DNA of 64,000 nt from Brevibacillus panacihumi (GTDB lineage: Bacteria > Bacillota > Bacilli > Brevibacillales > Brevibacillaceae). The translations under genes were made by a program, and so were the position numbers. Shown here piece by piece: positions 10,911 to 19,483 of the stretch; positions within the stretch are counted from its first letter, which is position 1; every line of letters begins with the position of its first letter. The notes below the pieces were generated by a model. The model did no database searches. It worked only from the letters and a program-made list of their open reading frames with translations, and had not been told where the DNA came from. Location: the NCBI RefSeq assembly GCF_003710985.1, contig NZ_RHHT01000032.1, positions 1 to 64,000 on the forward strand, read 5' to 3'.

Positions 10911-12307
10911 GCAAATTCCGCCTGAAAAACCTGCCGATCTCCCGGCAAATCCTGATCCTGTTCATGGCGCTGACCTCGATTTTGGGGCTGGGGCTGGGTT
11001 TTGGCTATCCCTTGGCCGTCAAGCAATACCTGGTGAACAACACCTACGCGCTCCTGGAGGATGAACTGTATACCTTGTCCGAGCATATTACGTTCAATGA
11101 AAAGAACGAACTGCTTACTGTGCCCGCGACGGCTCCCTACTTTTTGCAGCTTTTGCTTTCGCGATACGAGTATTCGTTCGATATGATCGTGTATTCTACG
11201 GACGGCCGTCATCTCGGCAGTCGGACCAGCGGCCGCATCACCTATGAGGACAGCATGGATCTGTTTCGAGAGGCCGCATCCCATCCATCCGGCAAGATAC
11301 GGCACGGGTCGTTGGAACGCCGCGACGAAAGCTACCTCTTCGTCAGCAAAAAAATGGACTACCACGGTTTTCCTTATTATATAGTGCTTTTCTCCAAAGA
11401 GCAGGAGCTCAACCAGATCAACGCCATCCTGACCCGCCAGTTCCTGCTGGTATTCAGCCTGCTGCTGGTGTTTAGCTGGGTCTTGGCCATCTGGTTCAGC
11501 GGGTATTTGAGCAAGCCGCTGCGCAGTCTGGAAGAGCTGTGCAAAAAGATCGCCCGCCGCCAGTTTGATATTCCGCTGACGATGGACCGCGGCGACGAGA
11601 TCGGACAATTGGCCCGTTCCTTCGATTCGATGAAAAACCAGTTGAAGGAGTATGACGAATCGCAGCGCCACTTTATCCAGAACATCTCGCATGAGCTGAA
11701 GACGCCGATCATGGCGATCCAGGGCTATACCCAAGGTCTGATCGAAGGCGTCTTCCAGGGACCTCAGGCGGAAAAAGGGCTGACGATCATCATGGAAGAG
11801 AGCAAGCGCTTGGAAAAGGTAGTCGGGCAGCTTCTCTACCTGACCAAGATCGAGTCCGTCGCCCAGATGATGCAGATGGGGCGCGTCGATCTCAGCGAGA
11901 TGTTCCAGCTATTGAAGGTGCGCTTGTCCGTCCTGAACCCGCAGATCGAATGGAAGCTGGACCTCCCCGCCTCCCTGGTCATCGAGGGAGACGGCGAGCA
12001 GTTGAGCACCGCTTTCGTCAACCTCCTGGAAAATCAGCTTCGCTACGCCAAGAGCCGATTGGTCATTACCGGCAAGCAAGAAGGCCAGCAGGTGATCATC
12101 TCCATCTGCAATGACGGGCCGCCGATCGAAGAAGCGCTGCTGCCGCAGTTGTTCCAGCGGTTCCGCAAAGGCAAATCGGGCAAGCACGGCCTGGGCCTTG
12201 CCATTGCCAGAGCGGTCTTCGAGGCGCATGACGGCACGATTGTTGCCGCAAATGCGGCGGAGGGGCCTTGCTTTACGATGACGATTCCGGTCAAGCCGGG
12301 TGAATAA
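10907..12307 (+). CDS. Sensor histidine kinase, two transmembrane segments
   Basis: 466 residues. Membrane segments at about 13-36 and 176-198 enclose an extracytoplasmic sensor region of about 140 residues. Then come a HAMP domain (199-250), the dimerisation box with His262 in NISHELKTP, and a catalytic domain with N box VNLLENQLRYAK, G1-like CNDGPPIEE and GKHGLGLAIARAV. It should phosphorylate the regulator encoded just upstream. The partner ORF overlaps by ATGA. No neighbouring gene identifies the stimulus. Confidence 0.93.
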   Translation: MSKFRLKNLPISRQILILFMALTSILGLGLGFGYPLAVKQYLVNNTYALLEDELYTLSEHITFNEKNELLTVPATAPYFLQLLLSRYEYSFDMIVYSTDGRHLGSRTSGRITYEDSMDLFREAASHPSGKIRHGSLERRDESYLFVSKKMDYHGFPYYIVLFSKEQELNQINAILTRQFLLVFSLLLVFSWVLAIWFSGYLSKPLRSLEELCKKIARRQFDIPLTMDRGDEIGQLARSFDSMKNQLKEYDESQRHFIQNISHELKTPIMAIQGYTQGLIEGVFQGPQAEKGLTIIMEESKRLEKVVGQLLYLTKIESVAQMMQMGRVDLSEMFQLLKVRLSVLNPQIEWKLDLPASLVIEGDGEQLSTAFVNLLENQLRYAKSRLVITGKQEGQQVIISICNDGPPIEEALLPQLFQRFRKGKSGKHGLGLAIARAVFEAHDGTIVAANAAEGPCFTMTIPVKPGE

Positions 12308-12329
12308 GTGGAATATGTTATATCATTGC

Positions 12330-12370
12330 AGAAGCCCCTTCTTCCAGACGGAAAATGAGGGCTTCTTGTG
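12330..12370 (+). terminator. Terminator after the two-component operon
   Basis: GAAGCCC/GGGCTTC stem with a 21-base middle, followed by TTGTG; the T tract is short, so it may be weak. It lies between two genes whose ends face each other. Confidence 0.55.
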
Positions 12371-12413
12371 TTACTGGAAAACCACTTCGTCGTAGCCGGC
12401 GAGCGTCCTTCAT

Positions 12414-13142
12414 TTACGTAACCCTAGCTTCGGGTGTTTCCGAAAAACCCAACTCTTGAATCAAGCGATACAGAAAGTAGAGACCTCGCATTTGGAGTTT
12501 GATCGTTTTATGCATGTAAGTTCGGATACTTTCAGCAAGATTTATCGTATACTCGCTGTTTTGTAAATCAAAAAGGGCAATGGATTGCTTTAAGTTTACA
12601 GTCTCCTCGGAATATACAGCGTTCTGCAGCACCTGAATCATCCTGATTTTCATAAGATGTTCTTCGTGATAGAGACGGTATTCGTTATCAGGGTCCCGCT
12701 CAACCGTAAACAAACCCATTTTCTCCCAGTATCGGATTGCTGATTTCGAAGCCCCCGTTAGTCTGGAGACCTCGTCGATGCGGAGGCGTTGGCTAACCTC
12801 GTAAGTTTGACGACCTTCAACATATGATTTCAACTCCTTTTCCAGTTGATCGAAACTTTCCTTCTCCCGATGAAGCTCAACCTCCCTTTCCCTAACGATC
12901 CACAGTGCGTCTTCCAACTCATTTCTTTGCAGACCATGCAGGACTGCGGTTGTCACTTCCATTCCAAATGCCGGAGCCATGGCTTGAATACAGGCCAGAT
13001 AGGCTTCATGCCGTTCCGAATACATCCGGTAACCATTTGCGGATCGCTCCGCAGGGGGGATTAACCCCTTCGCTTCGTAGTTCCGCAATGTGTTGGTGCT
13101 CAAGTTATATTTCGCTGCCAGTTTTTTGGGTCGATACTTCAT
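12414..13142 (-). CDS. Transcriptional regulator with two MerR-type HTH domains
   Basis: 242 residues. The N-terminal MerR head is seen in KKLAAKYNLSTNTLRNYEAK and GYRMYSERHEAYL (1-50). A coiled-coil stretch rich in Glu/Arg follows (75-112). A second, complete MerR head comes next: RIDEVSRLTGASKSAIRYWE and EYRLYHEEHLMKIRMIQVL (about 120-175). The last 65 residues are of unknown type and hold no Cys cluster, so a metal sensor is unlikely. Two heads in one chain are unusual because MerR proteins normally dimerise to supply two. The gene faces away from 13295, and the 150-bp gap probably holds both promoters. Confidence 0.85.
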   Translation of the reverse strand: MKYRPKKLAAKYNLSTNTLRNYEAKGLIPPAERSANGYRMYSERHEAYLACIQAMAPAFGMEVTTAVLHGLQRNELEDALWIVREREVELHREKESFDQLEKELKSYVEGRQTYEVSQRLRIDEVSRLTGASKSAIRYWEKMGLFTVERDPDNEYRLYHEEHLMKIRMIQVLQNAVYSEETVNLKQSIALFDLQNSEYTINLAESIRTYMHKTIKLQMRGLYFLYRLIQELGFSETPEARVT

Positions 13143-13294
13143 GCAATCCCACCTTTAGAAAAATAGGTGAACATTAAAGTACTTGTAACGTTTTTCTATT
13201 CTTTTCACCGATTTCCTTCATGTATTTCCCCAAACCTTCCAATTCGCTTACATGTTGTATGATAGAGTTAAAGCAATTGCGAGGAGGAGTCAGC

Positions 13295-13795
13295 ATGATC
13301 ATGAAACCAGTATTCCGTTCTGACATGACCATCGAGGAGATTGGCGAAGTAGGCAATCAGTATATCGAATCGACATGGAAGCCATTGTACAATTCGTTGT
13401 ATGACCGGTTGACGATCGCTTTTTCTGAAATCGGGGATGCTGCCTACGGTCAGTATTTGGACCAGTTGATGCCTGCCATTTCTGATGGACTTGAGGACGC
13501 AGGGTTCGAGGCCACAGAACCAATCAAGGAACATGATTTCGTAATCGGGAAATGTCTGCTATTTCGTAACTCACTTGAAAAATGGGGCACCGAAGAAAAT
13601 AGATCCAGAATTTTCTGGAATGTGATACGCAGGAAAGAAAGTCAACAACCTATTGGAACCTTACTGACGGAAATCCCTCATTCTCATCTGAAGTTCGAGC
13701 TTCCTTCGGCACCTGTACTCTATTCGCTAAAAGAGCATGAGAGGAAACAGATTGCACAAGGGATTCGACAGATCAAGCAAAGAGAGTCATGGTAA
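13295..13795 (+). CDS. Conserved hypothetical protein
   Basis: 166 residues from the ATG at 13295, which follows GAGGAGGAG; earlier in-frame ATGs have no such site. I do not recognise the family. The protein is acidic in the first half, mixed alpha/beta by appearance, with no signal peptide or membrane segment. It contains the stretch GKCLLFRNSLEKWGTEENRS and a basic C-terminus (RQIKQRESW). It is divergent from the double MerR gene and 60 bp upstream of vgb on the same strand, so it may belong to the same transcript as vgb. Confidence 0.75.
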   Translation: MIMKPVFRSDMTIEEIGEVGNQYIESTWKPLYNSLYDRLTIAFSEIGDAAYGQYLDQLMPAISDGLEDAGFEATEPIKEHDFVIGKCLLFRNSLEKWGTEENRSRIFWNVIRRKESQQPIGTLLTEIPHSHLKFELPSAPVLYSLKEHERKQIAQGIRQIKQRESW

Positions 13796-13854
13796 GGAGA
13801 ACTGCTATATGACAGTATGAAACAGCATCATATTTATTTTCTGGAGGGTAGCGC

Positions 13855-14790
13855 ATGAGACACAAGATTATGGAATATGTGGTCAACAACCAAGACTCGG
13901 GGCCGTACGGAATCACTGCTGGGAGAGACTGTGTTATTTGGTTTACACAACAAAAGGGAAATCAGATCGGGAGGATAGACGCTGGAGGAGCAATCCATTC
14001 TTTCCCCATTCCGACAGCAAACGCTGGAGCAATGTCTATCATTATGGATCGGACGGGAAACCTGTGGTTCACAGAATATAACGCAAATAAGATCGGACGA
14101 ATGTCGATGAACGGGCAATTTACAGAATATGAGCTGTCGTCTGAGGGCTCTGCGCCCTTCGGTATAACAGAAGGCCCTGACGGTGGGATCTGGTTTACCG
14201 AGATGAATAACGGGAGGATCGGAAGGATAACTGCGGAAGGAGAGATTACTGAGTTTGATCTGCCTGCCCCGGGTACGTTCCCCTCTTTTATTACTTCAGG
14301 TCCTGACAGCGCGTTATGGTTTACGCAGAATCAAAACAATACGATCGGAAGAATAACCATCGATGGTGAAATAACGGAATTTCCCATTCCCACACCGAAT
14401 TCCGGGCCTGTTGGCATTACGAGCGGGCCAGATGGGGCCTTATGGTTTGTGCAAATTATGTGTAATCGGATCGGAAGAATTACTATTTCAGGCGAGATCA
14501 AGGAATTTGAAATTCCCACACCAAACGCTCGCCCCCATGCTATTGTATCCGGAACGAATGGAGATCTTTGGTTTACGGAATGGGGAGGCAACAAAATTGG
14601 CCGAATAACCATCGATGGAAAAATTACGGAATATCCGATACCTACGAAGAATGCAGAGCCGCATGGCATTACGATAGGTGCAGACGGGGATATTTGGTTT
14701 GCTGAAGAGTGCAATCAAATTGGTCGTCTGATCCTCCTACCCTCGTTGGAGAAAAAAAAAACACAAATTGATCTTGGAAGGGGAGAGTAA
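13855..14790 (+). CDS. vgb: Virginiamycin B lyase Vgb (streptogramin B lyase)
   Basis: 311 residues. Vgb opens the ring of type B streptogramins by elimination at the ester bond, needing Mg2+ and no water. The protein is a seven-bladed propeller; repeats of about 42 residues read [16 protein letters not shown] and [11 protein letters not shown]. The residues known to matter in the staphylococcal enzyme are all present and fall at the same numbers: His228 (RPHAI), Glu268 and His270 (AEPHGI) and Glu284 (WFAEE). It is a chromosomal homologue, as found in other Bacillales, and likely active, though family members with other roles exist. GGAGGG precedes the ATG. The DoxX-like gene follows two bases after the stop. 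Confidence 0.9.
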   Translation: MRHKIMEYVVNNQDSGPYGITAGRDCVIWFTQQKGNQIGRIDAGGAIHSFPIPTANAGAMSIIMDRTGNLWFTEYNANKIGRMSMNGQFTEYELSSEGSAPFGITEGPDGGIWFTEMNNGRIGRITAEGEITEFDLPAPGTFPSFITSGPDSALWFTQNQNNTIGRITIDGEITEFPIPTPNSGPVGITSGPDGALWFVQIMCNRIGRITISGEIKEFEIPTPNARPHAIVSGTNGDLWFTEWGGNKIGRITIDGKITEYPIPTKNAEPHGITIGADGDIWFAEECNQIGRLILLPSLEKKKTQIDLGRGE

Positions 14791-14792
14791 GA

Positions 14793-15230
14793 ATGCTTCC
14801 ATTTTACGTGTTAATCGTTTCATTTTTGCTCTTTAAAGTTATTGGTCTGGTTGGCTTTCCGTATTTTGATGACTGGCAAACATCACTTCAAGGAGCGGTG
14901 GCTATCATGCTGCTTTTCTCCGCTTCCGCTCACTGGGGAAAGAGACGACCCGATCTGATACGAATGGTTCCACCCGTTTTCCCACAGCCCGGTTGGATCG
15001 TGAGTGTCACTGGTTGGTTGGAAATTGCAGGGGCTATCGGTATCCTGATTCCCGCCACTTCTAAGGCAGCCTCTATAGGCTTGGCAGTGCTGCTGATTGC
15101 AATGTTTCCTGCGAATGTGCGAGCGGCCAAGGAAAGACTTACTATCGGAGGGCGTCCAGTACCTAATCTGTTTCTGCGAACGGCGCTTCAGCTTGTCTTT
15201 CTGACGGCGGTTTTTTTAGCAGGTGCATAA
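14793..15230 (+). CDS. DoxX-like membrane protein
   Basis: 145 residues with four predicted membrane segments (about 2-22, 30-48, 68-88 and 120-143). The pattern fits the DoxX/DoxX-like superfamily: a short loop with HWGKRRPDL and the segment GWLEIAGAIGILIPATSKAA. Its start lies 2 bp after the vgb stop with GGGGAG overlapping the end of vgb, so it is co-translated. The function of such proteins in Firmicutes is not known. Confidence 0.8.
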   Translation: MLPFYVLIVSFLLFKVIGLVGFPYFDDWQTSLQGAVAIMLLFSASAHWGKRRPDLIRMVPPVFPQPGWIVSVTGWLEIAGAIGILIPATSKAASIGLAVLLIAMFPANVRAAKERLTIGGRPVPNLFLRTALQLVFLTAVFLAGA

Positions 15231-15376
15231 AGCACCAGCACTTCCTCTCCCTGCTAACCAGAACTTTGGCGACAGAATCGAAACTACCGAGAGCGGACGG
15301 GGCTTCATCTCCAGATCACGGTCAAGACACAGCAGTCCACGCACGCGTTGGTCCGACATCCTGGAGTAGATGGCAC

Positions 15377-15406
15377 AAAAAAGCTGCCGGCATGAACCGG
15401 CAGCTT
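15377..15406 (-). terminator. Strong terminator, minus strand
   Basis: Perfect 10-bp stem AAGCTGCCGG/CCGGCAGCTT with a 6-base loop; on the minus strand it is followed by TTTTTT. It probably ends transcripts from the acetyltransferase gene at 15622-16413, which would then run antisense to the small ORF at 15496. Confidence 0.8.
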
Positions 15407-15495
15407 GCATGACTTTGAACCTATTGTTGTAATATCCATTTTTTGGTATTCTTTATCCAAGCCTTATCGATACTAAGGTCAGGGAGGACCAGGCA

Positions 15496-15606
15496 ATGGA
15501 TCGAGATTTTGAAAAACTTCTTTTGCTCATCGGATATGGATTTATCTTTTTCCTCGGACTTCTTGTATGTATCGGAATAGCCAATTTCGTCCTTTCTTCC
15601 GGCTAG
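15496..15606 (+). CDS. Putative small membrane protein, 36 residues
   Basis: The ORF starts at ATG 15496 with AGGGAGG eight bases upstream and ends at TAG 15606. The product begins MDRDFEKLLLLIGYGF and holds one hydrophobic helix (about 8-31), short charged N-terminus outside it, ending FVLSSG. It is the only sense reading with a good ribosome site in the 390-bp gap between the DoxX-like gene and the acetyltransferase. A competing 63-residue reading on the other strand has no comparable site. No family is recognised. Confidence 0.5.
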   Translation: MDRDFEKLLLLIGYGFIFFLGLLVCIGIANFVLSSG

Positions 15607-15621
15607 GCTCAAATCCTTCTC

Positions 15622-16413
15622 TTAAAAGAGAAAATCGACAAACGTATACCGCTCGACAGTCTGAAAGCCAAGCTTTTCATAGATTCGTCTCGCCGGCAGA
15701 TTGTCTTCAAACACACATAAGTAGACATCGGCAGATTTCGCAGCTGCGATCCGGCAAATATCAGAGGTAATCTGCGCTCCCAGGCCCGTTCCTTGACAGG
15801 CTGGAGCAACGCCGATGTTTCCAATCTCCACGTAATCTTGCGAATAGATATGAAATCCCGCCAGCGCAATCGGCTCCGCGCCATCGAAAATCCCGATATG
15901 CGGCAGGTCGAGCAGCTCATCAGGGCGAAAACTGACCATCCCGATTTGCCTCGCCAGGCTTGTCATCGCATCGAGGTCGTTTCTCGTCACCAGACGAGAG
16001 CTTCCTTGTGGGAGAAGTCGTTCCTTCTGCGTCCATTTTTTCAAAAGCATCGTCCGCTTCGACTGAACATGCGGGATAAGCAGCTTTGGCAGATGGCGCT
16101 CGGCTACTGTGAAGATCGCTGTGATCGATTGCGGAGGCGAAGTAATGCCCAGCTCGTCACGTACTCGCTCCAGCATCTCCTGAACGTCATAGCTTTCTAC
16201 CTCCTCATCTGCATGAATGGTAAACGCATGAAACGGCATCCCTGTCAGATAGGAACCGATGACCGCTCCTCTCTCGCCTTCTTTGCGATCATCTACAAAG
16301 GTCAACGAACGCTCGGGTCGAATACATAGATTCCCATGCAAAATGTAAGCTTCTTCCCTGGAAAACCTGCCAAGCCATTGATCCTGCCCGGCCCCTTTTT
16401 TCCAAACGATCAT
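15622..16413 (-). CDS. GNAT family N-acetyltransferase
   Basis: 263 residues from the ATG at 16413, preceded by GGAGTG. The C-terminal half is a GNAT domain: acceptor-side strand YVEIGNIGVAPACQGTGLGA includes the acetyl-CoA pyrophosphate loop (Q/RxxGxG form QGTGLG), followed by VYLCVFEDNLPARRIYEKLG. The N-terminal half (1-120) is a separate, less conserved domain. The substrate cannot be deduced. It is divergent from the IMP dehydrogenase gene, with a shared 155-bp region. Confidence 0.85.
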   Translation of the reverse strand: MIVWKKGAGQDQWLGRFSREEAYILHGNLCIRPERSLTFVDDRKEGERGAVIGSYLTGMPFHAFTIHADEEVESYDVQEMLERVRDELGITSPPQSITAIFTVAERHLPKLLIPHVQSKRTMLLKKWTQKERLLPQGSSRLVTRNDLDAMTSLARQIGMVSFRPDELLDLPHIGIFDGAEPIALAGFHIYSQDYVEIGNIGVAPACQGTGLGAQITSDICRIAAAKSADVYLCVFEDNLPARRIYEKLGFQTVERYTFVDFLF

Positions 16414-16480
16414 GAAAATCACTCCATTCCTCATTTCCCTATTGACGTCTCTCTCCATCAACGTTACCATGATTAGAACA

Positions 16481-16495
16481 CTTGGCTGAGCCAAG
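16481..16495. promoter_or_regulatory. 15-bp perfect dyad in a divergent intergenic region
   Basis: CTTGGCTGAGCCAAG is a perfect dyad around one central base. It lies between the acetyltransferase and IMP dehydrogenase starts, 15 bp upstream of a perfect TTGACA at 16511-16516. It is either an operator or a small hairpin followed by CTTTTT. The sequence does not decide between the two. Confidence 0.4.
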
Positions 16496-16568
16496 CTTTT
16501 TGGCGTAGCTTTGACAACCCGATTCGTAGAGAAAATGGTACCTTGATACCTATAAGGAGGAGAGAATT

Positions 16569-18068
16569 TTGGCAACGTATTACAACGAACCATCCCGCAC
16601 TTTTAATGAGTACTTGCTGCTTCCTAATCTGACCACGAAGGAATGCACTCCCGCCAATGTAGATTTATCCACCCCGATTACTAAGTTTAAAAAAGGGGAA
16701 AAACCGGCGATCTCCCTCAACATACCGTTCTCATCAGCAGTCATGCAAGCAGTATCCGACCATCATATGGCGGTAGCTCTGGCTCGATGTGGCGGTATTT
16801 CCTTTATTTTTGGTTCCCAATCCGTAGAGAGCCAGGCAACCATGGTGCGCAAGGTCAAAGCGTACAAAGCAGGCTTCGTCGTCAGCAAATCCAATCTGAC
16901 CCCGGACCAAACTCTCAAAGATATTCTGGCATTGAAAGAACAGACCGGCCACTCCACCTGTGCAGTCACTGAAGACGGCACCGCCAAGGGCAAGCTGCTC
17001 GGCATCGTGACAGGGCGCGACTACCGCATCAGCCGCGACTCGCTGGATAAAAAAGTGAGCGACATCATGACACCATTCTCCTCCCTGATCTATGCCAAGT
17101 CCGGCACGACTCTGTCGGAAGCCAACGACCTCATCTGGGAACACAAATTGAATTGTCTGCCGATCGTTGACGAAAATCAAAATCTCGAGTTCCTGGTCTT
17201 CCGCAAAGACTATGACTCTCGCAAAAACAATCCGCTCTCTCTTTTGGACGCCAACAAGAGCTACATCGTTGGAGCAGGGATCAACACCAAGGACTACAAG
17301 GAACGCGTTCCTGCGCTGGTTGAAGCAGGTGTCGACATCCTCGTCATCGACTCTTCGGACGGCTTCAGCGAGTGGCAAAAAGAAACGGTTGAATACGTAA
17401 AAGCCAATTTCAATGTGCCGATCGGTGCCGGAAACGTAGTAGACAAGGAAGGCTTCCGCTACCTCGTCGATGCTGGCGCAGATTTCATCAAAGTAGGGAT
17501 CGGCGGCGGTTCGATTTGCATCACGCGCGAGCAAAAAGGAATCGGACGCGGACAAGCCTCTGCTGTCATCGAGGTGGCGCAAGCCCGCGACGAGTATTTC
17601 AAAGAGACTGGCATCTACATCCCGATCTGCTCCGACGGCGGAATCGTGCATGATTATCACGTGACGCTCGCTCTGGCGATGGGCGCGGATTTCGTCATGC
17701 TGGGCCGTTACTTCGCCCGCTTCGATGAGAGCCCGACCAAAAAAGTGAAGATCGGAAACAACTTCGTGAAAGAATACTGGGGTGAAGGCTCCAACCGCGC
17801 GCGCAACTGGCAGCGTTATGACACCGGCGGCAAGCAAAGCCTCGTCTTTGAAGAAGGGGTCGACTCCTACGTGCCTTACGCAGGTTCTCTGCGCGAAAAC
17901 CTGGATCGTACGCTGAACAAGGTGAAATCGACCATGTGCAACTGCGGCTCGCTCTCCATTCCGGAATTGCAGCAAAAAGCGAGAATTACGGTCATCTCCG
18001 CGACCAGCCTTGTCGAAGGCGGCGCGCATGACGTCATCCTCAAAGAAAGCAGCATGGCTGCTGAATAA
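16569..18068 (+). CDS. guaB: IMP dehydrogenase, Tritrichomonas-like type
   Basis: 499 residues, TTG start with AAGGAGG. It oxidises IMP to XMP with NAD+, the committed step to GMP. The barrel holds the loop [15 protein letters not shown] with catalytic Cys317 and the flap pair Arg416-Tyr417 in RNWQRY. A CBS pair sits near 105-215 ([22 protein letters not shown]). The motifs [30 protein letters not shown] and STMCNCG are, from memory, those of the Tritrichomonas foetus enzyme, which itself is thought to come from bacteria, rather than those of B. subtilis GuaB. Such an organism would probably carry another guaB elsewhere. A perfect -35 TTGACA is at 16511, but no good -10 follows at 17 bp. Confidence 0.9.
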   Translation: MATYYNEPSRTFNEYLLLPNLTTKECTPANVDLSTPITKFKKGEKPAISLNIPFSSAVMQAVSDHHMAVALARCGGISFIFGSQSVESQATMVRKVKAYKAGFVVSKSNLTPDQTLKDILALKEQTGHSTCAVTEDGTAKGKLLGIVTGRDYRISRDSLDKKVSDIMTPFSSLIYAKSGTTLSEANDLIWEHKLNCLPIVDENQNLEFLVFRKDYDSRKNNPLSLLDANKSYIVGAGINTKDYKERVPALVEAGVDILVIDSSDGFSEWQKETVEYVKANFNVPIGAGNVVDKEGFRYLVDAGADFIKVGIGGGSICITREQKGIGRGQASAVIEVAQARDEYFKETGIYIPICSDGGIVHDYHVTLALAMGADFVMLGRYFARFDESPTKKVKIGNNFVKEYWGEGSNRARNWQRYDTGGKQSLVFEEGVDSYVPYAGSLRENLDRTLNKVKSTMCNCGSLSIPELQQKARITVISATSLVEGGAHDVILKESSMAAE

Positions 18069-18074
18069 GGCTTG

Positions 18075-18148
18075 AAAAAAAGGACCCTCCCGACGGAACA
18101 GTGACCGGCAAGTTAGTCATCGTTTCCGTGCAGGTGAGGGTCCTTTTT
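18075..18148 (+). terminator. Bidirectional terminator between guaB-type gene and reductase
   Basis: Outer stem AAAAAGGACCCTC/GAGGGTCCTTTTT encloses an inner stem built from ACGGAA..GTGAC and GTCAT..TTTCCGT. Runs of A and T on the two sides allow termination on both strands, ending the IMP dehydrogenase transcript and the opposing aldo/keto reductase transcript. Confidence 0.85.
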
Positions 18149-18158
18149 CGTGCAAAAA

Positions 18159-19133
18159 TCAGCTCAGGCGGAAAAACCCGAACGGTTCACCCAGACGATA
18201 CGGCTCGCTCAACTCGTCCAAGCGATTCATGGTAGCGCTGTCCAGCTCCACAGATGCACTCTCCAAATTGGCGGCGAGCTGCTCAACGCGCGAAGCACCG
18301 ACGATGACGGTGGAGACGGCAGGCTTGTTCATCAGCCAGGCGATGGAAAGCACGCTCGGCGCCATCCCCAGCTCTTTTGCCAGATCGGCAACCTGTTGAC
18401 CCAGCTGAATCTTGTCCTGGCCCAGGAATCTCGCGAAGCGCGGCTCTTTTTCCAGCCTGGAGCCTGCCGGGCCTTGATCCGCAGAGGTGTACTTGCCAGT
18501 CAAAATGCCTCCTGCCAACGGATAGTAAGGGATGATGCCCAGCCCTTGATCGAGGCAGAGCGGAATCATCTCCCGCTCCGGCGTACGGTCGGCCAAAGAA
18601 TAGCTGACCTGCAGGGAGACGAAGCGGTTCAGGCCTTTCAGCTCGCTGATTCCGAGCGCCTTCATCACTTCCCAGGCGAAGTAGTTGGATGCCCCGATAT
18701 AGCGTACTTTCCCCGAGCGTACCATGTCATCCAACGCTCGCAATGTCTCTTCCAGCGGGGTGTTGGGATCAAAGGTATGGATCTGGTAGAGGTCGACATA
18801 GTCGGTCCGCAGACGTTTCAGGCTTCCTTCCAGTTCCTTTTGCAGATGATAGCGAGAGGAGCCGCGCTCATTGACTCCCTCTCCCTTTACCAGGCCAGCT
18901 TTGGTAGCCAGCACGACGTCATGTCTGCGTCCTTCCAGCGCTTTACCGATGATGCGCTCGGATTCTGTGCCTGTATAAATATTGGCGGTGTCGATAAAGT
19001 TGATGCCGCCGTCCAATGCTGCGTCAATGATTGCCGTCGAGGTGGCCTCATCCGCACGTCCTCCGAATGAGTTGGTCCCGATTCCCAAAGCGGACACATG
19101 CAGGCCGCTGTTTCCCAAACGATGATATTTCAT
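18159..19133 (-). CDS. Aldo/keto reductase
   Basis: 324 residues from the ATG at 19133 (GGAG five bases upstream); the longer frame adds 18 unlikely residues. It is an NADPH-dependent TIM-barrel reductase. The catalytic set is Asp48, Tyr53 (FIDTANIYTGTES), Lys78 (VLATKAG) and the His of DLYQIHTFD. The C-terminal NADP-binding signature is VIVGASRVEQLAANL. Its sequence is of the YhdN/potassium-channel beta-subunit-like group. The substrate is unknown. Confidence 0.9.
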   Translation of the reverse strand: MKYHRLGNSGLHVSALGIGTNSFGGRADEATSTAIIDAALDGGINFIDTANIYTGTESERIIGKALEGRRHDVVLATKAGLVKGEGVNERGSSRYHLQKELEGSLKRLRTDYVDLYQIHTFDPNTPLEETLRALDDMVRSGKVRYIGASNYFAWEVMKALGISELKGLNRFVSLQVSYSLADRTPEREMIPLCLDQGLGIIPYYPLAGGILTGKYTSADQGPAGSRLEKEPRFARFLGQDKIQLGQQVADLAKELGMAPSVLSIAWLMNKPAVSTVIVGASRVEQLAANLESASVELDSATMNRLDELSEPYRLGEPFGFFRLS

Positions 19134-19245
19134 GTCGTCTCCGTCCTTTCCTGTTTCTTGGTTTTGTCCACATAGGAATTGTAGCATTTTCCATCGGAGT
19201 TTCCGATTGTGAAACTGTCTGCTTTTTGGATGGGTGTGGTTCAGG

Positions 19246-19477
19246 CTGCAGTGGTGGGGAGGAAAAAGGAGAAAACGCTCCGGCGGGTTGGGATCTTTGC
19301 TGGGGGGTCATCCCTGGCCGCCTCCCACTTCAAAGGCGGAACCGCGGCCAAAAGCAGCCGCTTCGAAGAAGTTATTCAAGGTTGGCCGCTAAGAGAGTGT
19401 TCCGCCTTTTCCGTTCCCGGCTTGGTGAAGATCCCAAATGCCCTCGCTTTTTTCTCCTTTTTCCTCGACCAGCTCTG
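19246..19477 (+). repeat. Dispersed palindromic repeat, full copy 1
   Basis: About 232 bp. The left arm holds GAGGAAAAAGGAGAAAA, TTGGGATCTTTG and AAAGGCGGAACCG; the right arm carries the same blocks inverted (GTTCCGCCTTTTCC, AAGATCCCAAATG and TCTCCTTTTTCCTC), so the whole element can fold into one long imperfect hairpin. The middle contains GCGGCCAAAAGCAGCCG and a small GCCGCTAAG hairpin. It has no meaningful ORF. It ends 7 bp before the aadK stop codon. Confidence 0.9.
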
Positions 19478-19483
19478 GTCGTT

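Noticed and set aside
16734-18029. 431-codon minus-strand ORF opposite the IMP dehydrogenase
   Set aside because: Antisense shadow of a highly conserved enzyme.
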